Assembly (NCBI RefSeq): GCF_001640805.2
Contig: NC_066838.1
Coordinates: 21,900,557-21,964,556, forward strand
From: Lates calcarifer
Taxonomy: Eukaryota > Chordata > Actinopteri > Centropomidae
Direction of reading: 5' to 3'
Length of the DNA stretch: 64,000 bases
Both the position numbers and the translations under genes were made by a program. Under the pieces are notes generated by a model. That model had not been told where the DNA came from. It made no database searches and worked only from the letters and a program-made list of their open reading frames with translations. Position 1 is the stretch's first letter. The number at the start of each line of letters is the position of its first letter. Below are positions 1-13,019 of the stretch, piece after piece.

Positions 1-130
1 AGTTAAGATGTTTCATATTTTTGGTCAGTGGTTTTCAATCTGGGGGTCAGGAATGTCCAAGAGGTCCCAAAGCAAATCTGAGGGGTCATATTTCTGTTGC
101 ACAAGATCAGTGGGGGATGAAGCTAAGGCT
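1..130. repeat. Interspersed repeat fragment (first copy)
   Basis: This segment contains the words TGGTTTTCAATCTGGGGGTC and GGGGTCATATTTCTGTTGC. A related segment in inverted orientation lies at about 5590-5672, where TGTTGGGAACCACTGG is recognisable. I remember this pair of words as a common dispersed repeat in percomorph genomes. The class is not assigned, and the left edge is cut by the window boundary. Confidence 0.4.
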
Positions 131-223
131 TTGTAATATTTAGGTTTAATGCTGTCACCCTGAGGACACATTTGAAAGTCCCTTGTTGCAAACTTGGCTC
201 AGGCTTGTAGGAACCGAGGGGGT

Positions 224-224
<1 letters not shown>

Positions 225-266
<42 letters not shown>

Positions 267-281
267 ACACACACACACACA
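225..281. repeat. (CA)n microsatellite
   Basis: An almost uninterrupted CA/GT dinucleotide tract of about 57 bp, with one phase slip near 265. It creates long cysteine/valine-rich open frames on the opposite strand that are not genes. Confidence 0.95.
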
Positions 282-577
282 AAAGTCCAAACCTAAATTA
301 TGTTGTTTAATTAGTGAGGAAGATATGGAGTGTGGAGATAAGAATGTGAGGCATGTATGGATAAATGAAAGCATGTGTGTCAGTGTGGTGAAACAGACAA
401 GCCCAGACTGAACTAAAAGAAGGTGTGGAGGATAGGTTGAGGCTGCCCCGTAAGAGAGCACAGCCCCCACACCCACTCCCCTCAGGTGCAGGCAGTTTGC
501 TCTGATGACCCACCCACCGACACACCTACAGGAGGAAAACACTGCCACTTTATGTTGGTACTCCACTCCCAATTTAG

Positions 578-1203
578 AGGGAAAATATTCTACTCAATAC
601 GTCACTACATCATTTATGACAGTTAGAGTTAGAGTTGCTTAACAAATTAAGATTTTACAGATACAGACATCATTAACTTATAAAACACGATTAATTTTCA
701 TAAAGTAACTGACCCAGACATATTTAAAACAGTTAAAATTAGCTTTAACTCAATCAACTAGCATAGGAAAATGCCATTTACACATTAATAATAATATATC
801 ATTGTGTAACTCTCAAAGTAGTTCTCAATTTAGTGCTTTTTTTCTCCAACAATATTTTTATTTATTTTTTTTAAGAAAAGAAACAATCCCAATGATCAGG
901 TTCAATGTGATTATGAAAAAAGAAAACACATCTATGTATAAAGATGAATAGAAATATAAATAAGTAAATAAAAACATAGCCGGTTAAATGACAAATTATT
1001 AGTCCATGTCCCATTTTCATTCTCGGTAAGAAAGTGTGCGTTTAGAGTTAGGAAGTCACAAACCTTCATATTAATTAGTACTTTTACTTTTGATCCTTTG
1101 AGATTACTTTGCTGGTAGCAGCTGATTATACATTGTAATGAAGTATTTTTACATAGTGGTATTACTATTTTATTAAAGGACCTGAATACTTCAGCCACCA
1201 CTG
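578..1203. repeat. Dispersed repeat family A, interrupted copy
   Basis: Family A is defined here by words such as TACTTTTACTT, CAAATTAAGATTTTACA, AATGGAGTATTTT and a terminal TTCCACCACTG. This copy shows the middle part from about 578 to 830 and the tail from about 1074 to 1203, ending in AGCCACCACTG. An unrelated AT-rich stretch at about 831-1073 interrupts it. The same words recur at 4898-5276, 5681-5856, 10160-10742, 56681-56860 and 57005-57200. Confidence 0.6.
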
Positions 1204-2384
1204 CACAAAGTTACTCAACAATTTGACTTAATTTTCTCTGTCATTTCCCTGTTATGTCTTATCCTGGTTTTAATCACATCCAGAATATGATATGGAACAT
1301 AACCTGGTCATTTATATCAAGTTTCTGGTCATCTGTGTAGAGAGCGTTTTGACATTGAGTTACAGTATCATCAATGTAGACTTACAGCTTTCCACATTTC
1401 ATGAGACAATATTTATTTAAATACTAATTGTTCTCCTACATTATACAATTTAACAGTGCTCACTTTAGGGCCTGCATCAAAACAAATAAAGCAGTTTAGG
1501 TGTAGTTTACAGCAGAGAGGATGTCAGGGTGAATCTGTTGTGGCAGGAAGGTTGACACTGTTAACCTCAGCATAAACAGCAGCTCATCAAAGATGTGGTT
1601 CACATGAAAACGTCACTGAAACAGAAGCAAAACCTCTGCTTTCCTTAAGTTGTTTACTGCTGATCATTAACTGACACTGTGTGAACATATTTATTTAGTA
1701 TTTTATTTTGTCCATTTCAGTTATTTTATTGCTCCATGCCTGCCCTTTGTAAAGCACTTTATAATCACAGATTTTGATAAGTAAATTTTATTATATTATT
1801 GCTGTGGTAAATGTCACTGACGTGTTCCGGCTTTACAGCTGTAGGTAAACCTCACTTTGGTCTTATTAAGTCCACAGGCCAGAAAACTTGAGGTGGTGTA
1901 AGGGAAACTACAGATGGGGTAAAAATAGAAAATGTTTATCTGATACGCTTGAAGCCTGAGGCTATGAGTTAAAGTTAAAAGCAGAACTGAGAACACGTAC
2001 CAGCTGTGAGACAAAAGTCAGGACATGGCACCTGTTTGTAATGAGATAACGAGCGCAAAGAAGATCATGATGTTTTCACACATCACAGGTGTAACTAACG
2101 ATGGCTCTGTTTTATTTCAAGTGTCCCAGTAAAGCAGCAACAACAAAGGACGACACACTGACTGAGACCAGGTTTATACTGTTCTCTGTCTTAGTTTAAG
2201 TGTCACTTCAAGTTAAACCTCACAAACAGACACAAGAAAGTTTTTCCAAGGATTTAAGAATTATTTTCCACAATCATCTCCGGTTCTGTCCGGTTATGAG
2301 CAGCTCCTCCATTTTCCACTTACGCGTTGCATTGTGGGAGAACTGCGTCCATCAACGGCACACTCAAAAATGAAGGGTTTTTAG
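1204..2384. other. Intergenic, nothing recognised
   Basis: AT-rich sequence with only short open frames and no convincing splice-bounded coding segment on either strand. There is no recognisable RNA gene. Confidence 0.5.
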
Positions 2385-2640
2385 CAATGCTAGCGGCCTG
2401 TCCACCACTTTGGTCCAGACCAAAATATCACAACAACTATTAGCTGTATTGCCATGTTCAGCAGAAGGAGGAATCCCACTCACTTGTGGTTTTCAGTGTA
2501 ATGTCTCGACAGTTACCGGGTAGTTTGTCATGAAATCTGGTTCAGACATGCATGTTCCCCTCACCCCGACTGTAAGACTTTTGCAGATGTTTTTATTTAG
2601 CACCATCATCTGGTCAAAATGTTAATTTGCTCAGATACAG
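2385..2640. repeat. Dispersed repeat family B, 5' portion
   Basis: The segment runs from CCACCACTTTGGTCCAGACC through CATGCATGTTCCCCTCACC to CACCATCATCTGGTCAAAAT. The same word order occurs at 17440-17690 (CATTCATGTTGCCCTC, GTGCCATCATCTGG), and the 3' part of the family is at 18240-18460. I remember it as a very abundant percomorph repeat. The class is not assigned. Confidence 0.55.
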
Positions 2641-4897
2641 ATACACATATTTGTGTTCCCTCTGGCTCAATATATGCCTGGTTCTTTGGCCTAAGTCTGA
2701 CCCACATACCACATGACCGTCCCCACATCTGGACCACACAGAAAATCCTCCTACACTGCTGGAGTCAGCCCAGATGTGGAAGCATAGGGGGCAACACAAT
2801 GATTTATTGGGCCAGAAAAACAAAAATATTTTTGCTGTGTGTCTTTGCTGTGCATAATTTATATTTGGTGTGTATGGAGCTGGGGCTCATGAGACAGTGG
2901 GCCAGCGAGCACAGTACTGTGGGAAAATGCATATTAAAACAGTTATTTAAAAGTAAGTAACACAAAATGGGAGACAAATAGTTGTAACAAGAGGCAGATG
3001 TGAGCTTCACTTTGCATGAGGGCAGCAGTTCAGTCTTACTAATTAGTAGGAATGAAGAAGTGTCTACTTCCCTAAAATAATTTTGCAACAGTTTGTTGCA
3101 CAAACCTTCCCACTAATGTGTTCACGTGAACAATGTGTCACACAGTGTATGTTGCACCTGAGGCCAGTAGTGGGCGGTGCAGGCTTTAAGGAGTCGCTCT
3201 GGTTCCACATGAACACCTGCTTGAGCCTCCCATTTGATCATGAGTAAAATTTCACTTGTGTGTGAGAGTACGATTAAAAAACTGCTTCTGTTAATCTGGA
3301 AACATGCTAACACTAACATACGGGTTCTTTGGGAACCAACGTGACGACAGGAATAATTTAAACCGCTAAGAGTCGAAGACAAACCTTATCAAATTTGCTC
3401 TTGAGGTGTCAGCAACGTGTTTTATAATTATATTGGCAAACTGGCACAACTTAAAGTATGCCGAATTAGCTATTATCAAGTATTGTTTGCAAAATACCCG
3501 TTGGTTTAGAGACAACTATCATTATGTTACTTAAATATTAAGGAAAATCTTAAAATATGAGTATTCTCAGGCGAGTTCTGAAGCGCCTTTTCCCCCATGA
3601 TTTCTAAGAGGATTTACGGACGTGATTTCGAAATAGGCATCGGAGATAATGGTGTCCCCGGAAAGTGTAAGTCACACTGAATCCAAAAATATTTGTTTTT
3701 TGTCTGTATGCCCAGACTTTATTGAGTTTAAACTCCTGAGAAAGAGGGATACGATTTTTGACCCAGACTCCCCTCACGCATCGCGTCTCTTTCCCCTGCT
3801 TTCCTGGGGAGGCTATTTTGGCTTCGTCCTGGAGGTTGCCCGTATCTATTAGTCCATGTCTGTTACAACCGATGTACTGTTTTAATTTTCTGAAGGGTAA
3901 AATGCCGTTGTGTTCAATTAACCGAGGAGCACACTGAATATTTTATTCCCCACCTCCTCTCCTTGTAATAACAATCCAATCCGGATGGTGGGGGTGTGGA
4001 CAGTCAAAAACAACTACAGCAGCACATTTTGTTTTACTGTTTTTCTACTGGAACAGGCAAATGTGCGTGAGCCAAAATGTCAAGGGCACCTCGAAGTGCT
4101 TCACTGACTTGACCTAGTTAAAGAGGTGGGTGCAGTGAAGAAAGCTCGGTGGATTTAGACACTGCCCTCTGTTATCCAGAGGAGCTGATCAGTGGCCGCA
4201 GTGGACTCTGACCTACCCAGGAGCCATGTGATTTCCATCAGCGTGAGTATGTAACATCAGCCAGAGGAGATATGTCACTAAACGCTATGTAAGATGACAG
4301 CAAGTCGTATCCAACACCATCTGGGACTCAAGACACTTGTAAGTACATTTCCAAGTATAAAATGCAGATTACTCAGAAGTGGGAGTGTGGTGAACTCTGT
4401 AAACATGAGAATCTGAGCATGGACCTCATTTTCTTTCAGTTATCTTCAAGTGATCCACATTATTTAAAGCCAAAATACTGTTTTTCTCAGCAGCCTGTTT
4501 TGACAGTTGCCTGAACAAACATAGACAAACCATGTGATCATTTTCACAAGACATTGTTGGACTTGTTTTGTCCAGCATCATGGGGTCAGGGTGGAAGTGA
4601 CAAAGAGACAGAGCGTGTGGTTTTCTGGATTCCTCTACAGTCTGTGAAAGGGATGTGAAAACCGTATCATATCCTTTTTATATACAGTCTATGCTTGAAA
4701 CACAAGTCGTGAACTCAGGTTTTGGTGTAAGTTTTCTGTCAGGAGAGAGGTCATTTCCCACCGGCTTGTCCTTGTTTTTGCTTTGTTACATTACTGCATA
4801 TGAAGTTGTAACTGATAAAGTAACTGAACTGGCCTCAGCTGACATTTGCTCCACTTAAAGTAGCACTTTGAAAACAGGGCTCATAGATTATCAGGGA
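2641..4897. other. Upstream flank of slc52a3; possible non-coding first exon
   Basis: No coding gene is supported here. The slc52a3 start codon is preceded by a good splice acceptor at 6663, so a non-coding first exon should lie further upstream. Two candidate donors are visible: AGC|GTGAGTATG at about 4242 and CTT|GTAAGTAC at about 4339. Both follow moderately GC-rich sequence at 4130-4340. This is inference; transcript data would decide it. Confidence 0.25.
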
Positions 4898-5276
4898 GCA
4901 GTGGTGGAAAGTACATTTACTCCACAACTGTTTTAACCTTGATATACTTTCCATTTTATGCTTCTTCTTTGCCACAGACTAAGTGAGAGATGTTAAAACC
5001 AGCTTCACCTCCAGCTACAGCACTAAAGTGTTGCTCAGACAACAATGCAACCATAATAGTAATTTAATATTTTGAATATTAATAGCAGAACAATCACAGG
5101 GAGTATTTACCTGCCTAATAATTACATTTCAGTCTAATACTTTAAGTACATTTTGCTTATATTTTACTTAAGTAATGTAGTATTTAAACTAGGCTCTTTA
5201 CTTGTAATGGAGTATTTTACACTGGTTTGAGGACTTCTACTTAAGTAGAAGATCTGATTGCTTCTTCCACCACTGC
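4898..5276. mobile_element. Family A repeat with terminal inverted repeats (379 bp)
   Basis: This is the most complete family A copy. It opens with GCAGTGGTGGAA (4898-4909) and closes with the exact reverse complement TTCCACCACTGC (5265-5276). No ORF is present. The termini suggest a small non-autonomous DNA transposon. I do not see a clear target-site duplication, so the class is uncertain. Confidence 0.6.
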
Positions 5277-5459
5277 AACTATCTTCATTATCCCCAGTGT
5301 TTCACTTCACTGCATAAAACATTTATTTATTCAGTTCCAAGTAGCATGCAACAGTTAATAGCATTTATCTGACAGATGTAGCTACTTATTACATTTATAC
5401 AAAAATTGTTATGGTGATCTTATTACAAACAAAACATTGTTAAAGGTTAAACCAAATGT

Positions 5460-5856
5460 TTCTTTCCTTTTTGGAATAATACATCAAAGTTTAATTTAGA
5501 GGAAAATCATCCAATATCTCACAACAAAAGTAAAGTCCAAAAATGGAAATAAATTTGTGAAGTGGAATTTTGTTTTTTCTTGTTTTCGCTCCCATGAATC
5601 ATCTCATGACCTCTCTGATTTATCTAGTGACCTTTTGAAGAAGACCCAGCCCCTATGTTGGGAACCACTGGACTAAACTACCTAACTGTATATAGTTGTA
5701 GTAGTAGTCGTTAAACAATTTCCACCCGCAGCAGCTACAATAGTAACTAATAATGTCATATATATTAATCGAACAGTCACAGAGGCCATATACATCTGTA
5801 CTTTTACTTCAGTTGGTTTCTAAATGCAGATTTCAGTAAGTACTTCTCCACCACTG
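5460..5856. repeat. Composite of the 'ggaaccactgg' repeat and a family A tail
   Basis: About 5460-5680 is the inverted counterpart of the repeat at 1-130, ending TGTTGGGAACCACTGGACT. It runs straight into family A sequence (CTAAACTACCTAACTGTATAT at about 5674) and ends at 5856 with CTTCTCCACCACTGG. The two pieces appear to belong to one longer composite element. Confidence 0.45.
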
Positions 5857-6663
5857 GCTCTGAACATGAGTTTTAATAAGTCACAATATCTAATTCATCT
5901 GATCTCAGATTGAGTCGACAGCCCACAACTGATCTTCTCCTCAGCAGAAAGTTGTATCCAAAGCGTCCTACAATATGCTTATCAAATACCTGTGTAACTG
6001 AAGTAATTACTTTAATCGCCAATTTATTCAATTCACACTATAGTTTTATCTTGTGTAGGTGAATTGTGTGTCTATTATAACCAACATTACATATAAGAAC
6101 TAAAATGACAGTGTCCTGTTTTGCAATAGTACAGAGAATGGAATGATAGTGGTCAAGATAAACTACATAAACTGATAAGACTGCCTCATCTCAGATGGGA
6201 ACCACTCACAGTCTTATCGAGCTCTGACTGGAAGCTGAGCGATGATAGCTACTGATGTGTGGGAGGGAAGTCAGGGATCGCAGACGTACGTTCCTGTTCA
6301 TTAATTTATTATTTGAAGCTCTGCTTCCCATGCTGCATGTAACAAAGGAGTCTTGTGTGTTTAATTAAAGAGTTTCATTACAGTTGTTTAATTATCACTT
6401 TCAGAACTTATAATTCAGGTCCAGTGGATCGGTTGCTTAATTCATCATCAAGTTATTTAGAAATGTTTTATTCACACATTCCTCCTAGCATGCCTTCAGT
6501 TAAGGTTAAAACTCTCCTGATATGAAGAAAATCACATGATGGATTTGTTATGTGTCTTTTTTATCTGAGTTGGATGAACTCAAGTCCTAAACATGCCCAA
6601 CTCCTTCTCCTTTTTAAAACAACCTGGCTTGATTTAATGCTTCTGACGTCTGTGTTCCTGCAG
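5857..6663. other. Intergenic / probable 5' intron of slc52a3
   Basis: No coding segment is seen. The stretch ends in a pyrimidine-rich tract and the acceptor TGTTCCTGCAG at 6653-6663, directly before the slc52a3 leader. It is therefore probably the end of an intron in the 5' untranslated region. Confidence 0.45.
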
Positions 6664-6740
6664 GTATGACACACGGCCGAGGTGGAACCATCTGTTTCTT
6701 CTTCCTCCTCAGAGTTTCTTCAGACTAATCCAGCTGCAGT
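6664..6740 (+). other. slc52a3: 5' UTR part of slc52a3 first coding exon
   Basis: A 77-bp segment lies between the acceptor CTGCAG (ending 6663) and the start ATG at 6741. The start has G at -3 (CAGTATGG) and G at +4, which is a favourable initiation context. One upstream ATG (6664-6667, GTATGACAC) reads into a stop immediately. Confidence 0.5.
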
Positions 6741-8923
6741 ATGGCTCTGCTCGTCCACATGCTGGCCTGTGCCTTCGGCCTGGGCTCCTGGGTGGCGGTG
6801 AACGGCCTGTGGGTGGAACTGCCGCTCATCGTCAACACCCTCCCTGAAGGCTGGGAGCTCCCCTCATACCTGACTGTCATCATCCAGCTGGCCAACCTGG
6901 GACCCTTGCTGGTCACCCTCATGCACAAACTGTGCCCGGGTCGTCTTAAAGAGCAGGTTGTCATTTACTCCATCCTCTCCATCGGCATCCTCTCCTGCAT
7001 CCTGCTCGCCTTCTTCTGGGACAGGACGATGATTGTAGCTGGAGCATTGCACAGCACCGCCTTCTTCATCATCACCTTCTTCCTCTCTCTGGTGGACTGC
7101 ACCTCCTCAGTTACCTTCCTGCCTTTCATGATGCAGCTTCCAGCAAAATACATCACCACATATTATATTGGAGAAGGGCTAAGTGGGTTCATCCCCGGCG
7201 TAGCTGCTCTGGCTCAAGGTGTGGGCATCGCCAAGTGCGTTAACTCCTCTCAGACTGGAGGAAACCACACAGGCGAGAACGTGTGGTCCTTACATACAGA
7301 GTATCTCCCTCCAAACTTCTCCACAGAGGTGTTTTTCTTCTTCCTGGCAGCCATGATGTGCCTAAGCCTGGCTGCTTTTGTTGCACTGAACAGGCTTCCT
7401 CGGACGTTCGAGCTGTCCACGGAAAACCTTGTGCCTGATGCCGTGGCCTCTGTCAGCTCCGGCCTGGATAACCCTGGAGCGGAGACCGATGGAGAGGCTG
7501 TGAAATGTCAGGGTCAGGGTGAGGGTGAAGCCCAGAGCAGGCCTCTGCTATCTGCTTCAAAGCACTCAGTGTACCAGCTGATGTTCATCTACTTCCTGGT
7601 GGTGTGGGTTAACACCGCCACCAACGGCCTGCTGCCCTCTGTGCAGACGTACTCCTGCATGCCCTACGGGAACCTGGCCTATCACCTCTCTGCTGCTCTT
7701 GCATCAGTGGCCAACCCAGTGGCCTGCACCATCGCAATGTTCTTCCAAAACAGGTGAAAAATAATGTTTAGAACATAGATTTTTCATTAAAGGAAAGTTT
7801 TTTTTAAACAATAAGTAAAAAGAGGGATTTTTACTCAAGATATCCACTTTAATTTGACTAATTCAGAACACTAAAGTCTCGTAAACTTCAGATAGACTTT
7901 GGAATTTATTTGTGCACTGGACAAGGACTGTGGAGTTTGTTCCTCCATCATCTACTGTACATAGTGAGGTAATTCAAAAAGTCTCTTAATGGCCAGTATG
8001 AACAGGAGGGATGATTGCAGCAAACAAAACTGGCTTGTTTTAAGACAGACTTGAAAAACTGTGTATCTTTGACCTACTTGCTTGTTTATTACGCGTTTAA
8101 AAGTGGCCTGGGAACATACAGTAGTTTATATGGGATAATAGAGGTTAATTAACTACCCTCCTGAAAGAGAAGTTTTCTTTTATCTCTAAGTAGATTCCTA
8201 GAAACTGAGGAAATCTCTGCAGATAAGAAATAACCAACCTTTGTTTTCAGGTCACTGGTGTTCCTTGGTGTCCTGACGGTGTTGGGGACAGGATTTGGCA
8301 GCTACAACATGGCCATGGCAGCCATGAGTCCGTGTCCTTTGTTTCATGGGACTGCGGTGGGACAGGTGATCATTGTGAGTAAAACTCAAACAACTTGTTT
8401 AAGAGACCTGTGGTGTAGAAAAGAATAGACACAGTAGCTTTATCAGGGATATTACCTGTGGCAAAGTTCAGCTCCTCCTTTACAAAACACCGGAGTATTG
8501 AGCAACTCTCCTCCCTCTCATAACTGATGATGAGGTAACATATTTGGGCTGTTAGTGTGTAACTGAGGAAGGCGCCAGCATTTAGAAATGATGATTCATG
8601 AAATCCTGATTTGTTTTTCAGACAGAAATGATGTTAAACATTTCCCAGATCGTCATTCAGGTGAACCGCTGAGTCCACTTTGTTCTTGTTCCCTCCATCA
8701 CCAGGTGCTGTCATGGCTCTCCTTCACCGGAACGCTGTCCTACGTCAAAGTCATGGTGGGTGTCATCCTCAGAGACCGGAGCCACAGCGCCCTGGTTTGG
8801 TGCGGAGCAGCGACGCAGATCGGCTCACTAGTCGGCTCCGTCACCATGTTCCCACTGGTAAACGTCTACCGGCTGTTTAAGTCGGGAGACTTCTGCAACA
8901 CTAAATGTCCTTTAAGATACTGA
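6741..8923 (+). CDS. slc52a3: Riboflavin transporter, solute carrier family 52 member 3
   Basis: Three coding exons, 6741-7753, 8251-8374 and 8705-8923, join in frame to 451 aa. The introns of 497 and 330 bp have clean GT/AG borders. The human protein is 469 aa. The product is a multi-pass plasma-membrane protein that imports riboflavin (vitamin B2). The N-terminus carries [10 protein letters not shown] (22-31) in the first membrane segment and then [18 protein letters not shown]. Next come [13 protein letters not shown] (118-130) and [10 protein letters not shown] (144-153). A hydrophilic cytoplasmic loop spans about 220-277. [12 protein letters not shown] (295-306), [16 protein letters not shown] and a C-terminal VLRD/VILRD-type segment ending [11 protein letters not shown] follow. 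N-glycosylation sequons are at 168, 175 and 192. The conserved blocks identify the SLC52 family. I chose member 3 over member 2 because scrt2 and srxn1 lie downstream. Confidence 0.93.
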
Positions 8924-9395
8924 CTGGTGGAGACATAAACAAGCCACATGGTTATAATAATAGTAGCTATAAAAGTAATAATGACAGTTATAATAGTTAT
9001 AATAGTAATGGCAACAGCTATCAGCCATTGAGCAGGATCGTAGGAGCAGCAGGAGGCATGTCATCACAGATCAGACTCCACAGATTCGGCAGAAATACCT
9101 GCAGAGAGCTACAGAGAGAAAAGAATATGTTTCTTTCAGTCACTCACTGCACTGATATATCTCCAGCAAGTACCTCCCTACAGAACCAAAATTTGTTGTT
9201 TTTACATGTTGTTTTTTGTACAGATTAAAAAAAAGAGATATGACATGTTTATAAGTGAGATTTAGAGGTGCTGGTAAGTGGATATTTTTACCTTTGGATA
9301 AAGCCAGTCTGGCTGTAGATTAATATTTAAGTCATGAGAGTGATATTAATCTTATCATACTGTGCACAATAAAGCAGATGAGCACATTTTCTCAA
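8924..9395 (+). other. slc52a3: slc52a3 3' UTR with polyadenylation signal
   Basis: After the TGA at 8921-8923, the first canonical AATAAA is at 9368-9373 (CACAATAAAGC). It suggests a short 3' UTR of about 470 bp. A second AATAAA at 9759-9764 would allow a longer form. A TAATAG-rich stretch at 8955-9010 adds no coding potential. Confidence 0.5.
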
Positions 9396-10159
9396 GATAT
9401 AGAACTATTACTTTGTTTTGTTCATCTCCATCCTTTGTTATAGAGGTACTTTTTTTTCTTGCGATTTTTAAGCCGTGTTTGCACTTAACTTGATAAATGT
9501 TTGTGTCAAAGTCATTTAATACTCTCTGACAGGAAAAGCTTATTAAAAATAAGTAAATATAAGAATACTTTAACACGGAAATGCAGCTCTATTATTCATT
9601 CTCTTGCCAAAAAGAGCATTGCATCAGGCGTGAAACTATTACTTTGTTTGGCCACTAGATGACGCAAGCACACTTCTAAAATCCTGTTAATCCACATTCT
9701 GCAGACACTGATCACAAATCCCTCCACATGAAATACATTTATCCTGTGTTCATGAGAAAATAAAGCGAAGGATTTAATGCTGACATTTATACACCTATTA
9801 CATGGCATATTTACCTTCAAATCAAATCAAATCCATGCAAGTATAAGATGAAAAATGCTTATAAAAACAGGTTGTTGATCCATTTTATCTCTGTGAATAT
9901 AACAATAGAGCTAGTCGGGTTATAGACAGATATATTATGGTATTATATCACCAACTCCAGCTCAGGAAAAGTCAGTAGGATGTAATGTATACGTCTGGCT
10001 CCTGTGAAATACAGTTACATATAATATACGAATGTGAACAACAAAAGTCCTGCAGGAAATACTTAACTTTATAAAGCTTAAATAGTTTAATTCATGTTGA
10101 ATTGTTGTTATTTTGTATATATATAATAACTAAACATATTTCCCCAGGGGTCGTATCTA
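9396..10159. other. Intergenic, nothing recognised
   Basis: AT-rich sequence downstream of slc52a3 with an alternative AATAAA at 9759-9764. No gene or clear repeat boundary is visible. Confidence 0.5.
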
Positions 10160-10742
10160 AGTAAATTTTTGAGGTACTTGTACTTGATTACCTTAATCTT
10201 ATGTCACTTTACACTCCATCTTCACTAAATTTCATTGTAGTTTTAGTGATTTATTCAGGTTATTAATACAAAATATAATGAAGTAATTAATTATGATGTA
10301 TTGCCATGGGTTAAGCTACCCAGAAGTACATAAAGTAGTTTGAATTAACCCCACGTTTACCAGCTGTGACCATAGAGACCCTTCAACATTAATGCATCAA
10401 TAATTAAAATCCAATAACATAATGTATATCATTCAGAAACTGGCCATTCTGCATGGTGAGTACTTTTACTTTGGGTACTTTTAAGTATATTTTGATGCTA
10501 ATACTTTTTTAAAAAACTTTTACTTAAGTAAAGCTTTGAATGCAGGACTTTTACTTAAGTATGATTATGTGCATCTTTTCAACCACCAAATTAAATATTG
10601 TCACATATAATATTATACAGTATCAGTCACAGGGGGCATTTTTCTGCAGAACAAGTACTTTTACTTTGAATGCAGAACTTGTAATGGAGTAGTTTTACAT
10701 TGTTGTTGTGGTACTTTTACTTAAGTAAAGGATTTCTGACCA
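10160..10742. repeat. Dispersed repeat family A, copy with duplicated tail
   Basis: Family A words are present: TTGAGGTACTTGTACTT, GCCATTCTGCATGGTGAGTA, ACTTTTACTTAAGTAAAG. The tail appears twice. The first ends at about 10586 (CAACCACC). A second partial tail runs from about 10647 to 10742 (GAATGCAGAACTTGTAATGG). The duplication indicates either nested insertion or unequal exchange. Confidence 0.55.
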
Positions 10743-11198
10743 TTAGATAGTCCAGCATTAGATAGTCACTTTAATTTTTAATTTAAGTGACTATCACAGG
10801 CCTCATAGAGGTCTTGTTAATGTTAATGTTGCATTGTTCATGTATGTGTGAGTCTTGCAGCTCCACTTTTCAATTGACTGAAATGTTTGTATTAATAAAC
10901 AACCAACAGATCAATAAATCACCATCTAGTCATGGAAAATAGTGATAACAAACAAAAAGAAAGACAAGAGCCACGAGAAACCAGATGAGACAATGATTCT
11001 ATAGTACAGCTGGTCTGAGCCTGTCATCGTCATCATAGATGCTGCTGCACGTCCTCTGAGGAGGACGGAGGGACGCTGGTCATCCATGGGAACCAGAGAG
11101 TGGTTTCCCATCAGCAGCTGTTCCTCCTCTCTGCCCCCAGTGCCCTTCAGAAGGAGAGCGAGAGGTTCCCTGGCCTGGGTCTGTAGGGAAGCACAGAG

Positions 11199-11223
11199 AA
11201 GAGGAGGAGGAGGAGGAGGAGGG
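11199..11223. repeat. (GGA)n short tandem repeat
   Basis: About eight GGA/GAG units in a purine-rich stretch. Confidence 0.9.
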
Positions 11224-13019
11224 CTCTAATTACTGATGCTCAGCGGGGGCTGATGGCTGTTGCTCCTGCCGCTGGTCACTTGGGAGCTTCCCTGACCCCG
11301 ACACTGAGTAAAAACAAAAAGATAAGGAAGGGAAAATGGGGCCACAATTAGCCCTATGTAGCCTCCAGGGCCTGGGATCAGTGGAGGAGAAGCACAGATG
11401 GGACTTTCTCACTTGGATTTGTTGAATCTACATTGCAGTGTGTGTAAGCTGCACGTAAATCACTGCGGTCGATCACTGATGCAGATTTGAAAGATGGGTT
11501 TGTTAGAAATCCTAATCACCTCAAACTGTGTGTGTTTTTGTCTTAACGTGAGAAGTCTGAGCAGTGACAGTGTTCACCTGACGGCTGCATGTAAATGCTG
11601 CTCTCCTGTTGTTAACATGACCTTGAGTATTTCTATGTAATCAAAAGGATTTTCTCTCAAGCTTCATTAGCTAAATTCCTTGATTGGCTCGGGGCTTTTG
11701 TGTTGAGACAAAACAAAGCGGCAAAGAAAAGTGTATCATTTTCCTGCGAGTGTCAGATGGTCCCATCGCTCCTCCAGCTGGACAGGAGGGGCTGTGGCCA
11801 CCTGGATGCCGTGTCCCGGTCCTGTGAGATCCTGCAGTCTCCTCTGCCATGTGAAGACTCCACTTACTACGCCACTGAGAGGTCCATCTGCTCAGGACGA
11901 CACCTCCCAAAGAGCCCCCCCCTCTGCCCCAACACCACCACCACAGCCCCCCCCCTCCCCCCAGCCATTCACCGTGCCTCTCAGCTAAATGAGCAGCGTG
12001 TCAAATGGAAGGAGGATTTACCCTTCCTTTAACTGGATAAGAGAATGAATCCATAGCACCATGATGCAATGAATGACTGAACGAACCCACCTGCACTCCT
12101 GCAGCCCGGCTGCTGAATCGACAGATATGTCACCTGTGTCTGACTTTGCACGAGCTGAGGCAGGGTTCACTGAGTAGCACGTTAACATTTGACAGAACAC
12201 AGTAAAAGCACGGCCGCACTAAAGGAAGGAAGACAGTTTTTTTTTAGGCCAAAAATAACAAAACAAGTGTGGAAATTCGCTTGGGTGAACCCGCAGGCCC
12301 GACAGATTTTGGCAGCTGATGTTCAGGTGAACAGCTTGTGGGTAAACCAATTGCTGATGCATGCAGACAATTCACAGCTCAGACAGTGTCTCACAGCCTC
12401 TCTCCCATCAATTTCCACACACACCTCATTTAATAAATGCTGTCTATTTATTTGAAATTGAATGTGACAGCCCTATGTCATTTCGCTATAGTGTCTTGGT
12501 GCAGACAGTGATGCACACGGGCCCACTCCTCGTTTTCTATCAGCAGGTATTGATGTTGCTTTAATGAAGTGCCTAGCACTCCACCCTAGGAAGAGACAAG
12601 TCTGTCAGCATATGTAAATGCTTCCTGCCTGTCATTGTTGTGGAGGGTTCAGCATGGGTCAGCATAGATTCCCCCTCTGGGAACCCTTTGTTCTGGGGCC
12701 CGACTGTGCCACATGAGGGGACCAATTACAGAGCTGCGCAGCAGGACGGGGGTGCAAACTTGTTACCCTGCTGTAGTGAGCTAATTATTACCTCCACACT
12801 GTTGGTAGCATAGAGCCAGTGCATCGTGGATGGGAAACAAAAGCTAGCTTGCATGTGCACTTCCAGCTTCTAAATAAATGGTTTCTAAAATGTAAGATAA
12901 GACATTTCTCCTCAGTGAATTAGTTTATATTGAAGGCACCATTATCACAGTTTTTGAAAAGGTCATCCTAATTTTCCAGCCATAAATAGCTACTGAACTA
13001 CTGAAATCCCAGCGGAGTT

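Noticed and set aside
123..572. 149-residue antisense frame with a C/V run
   Set aside because: The run is the translated CA/GT microsatellite. The rest is unremarkable.
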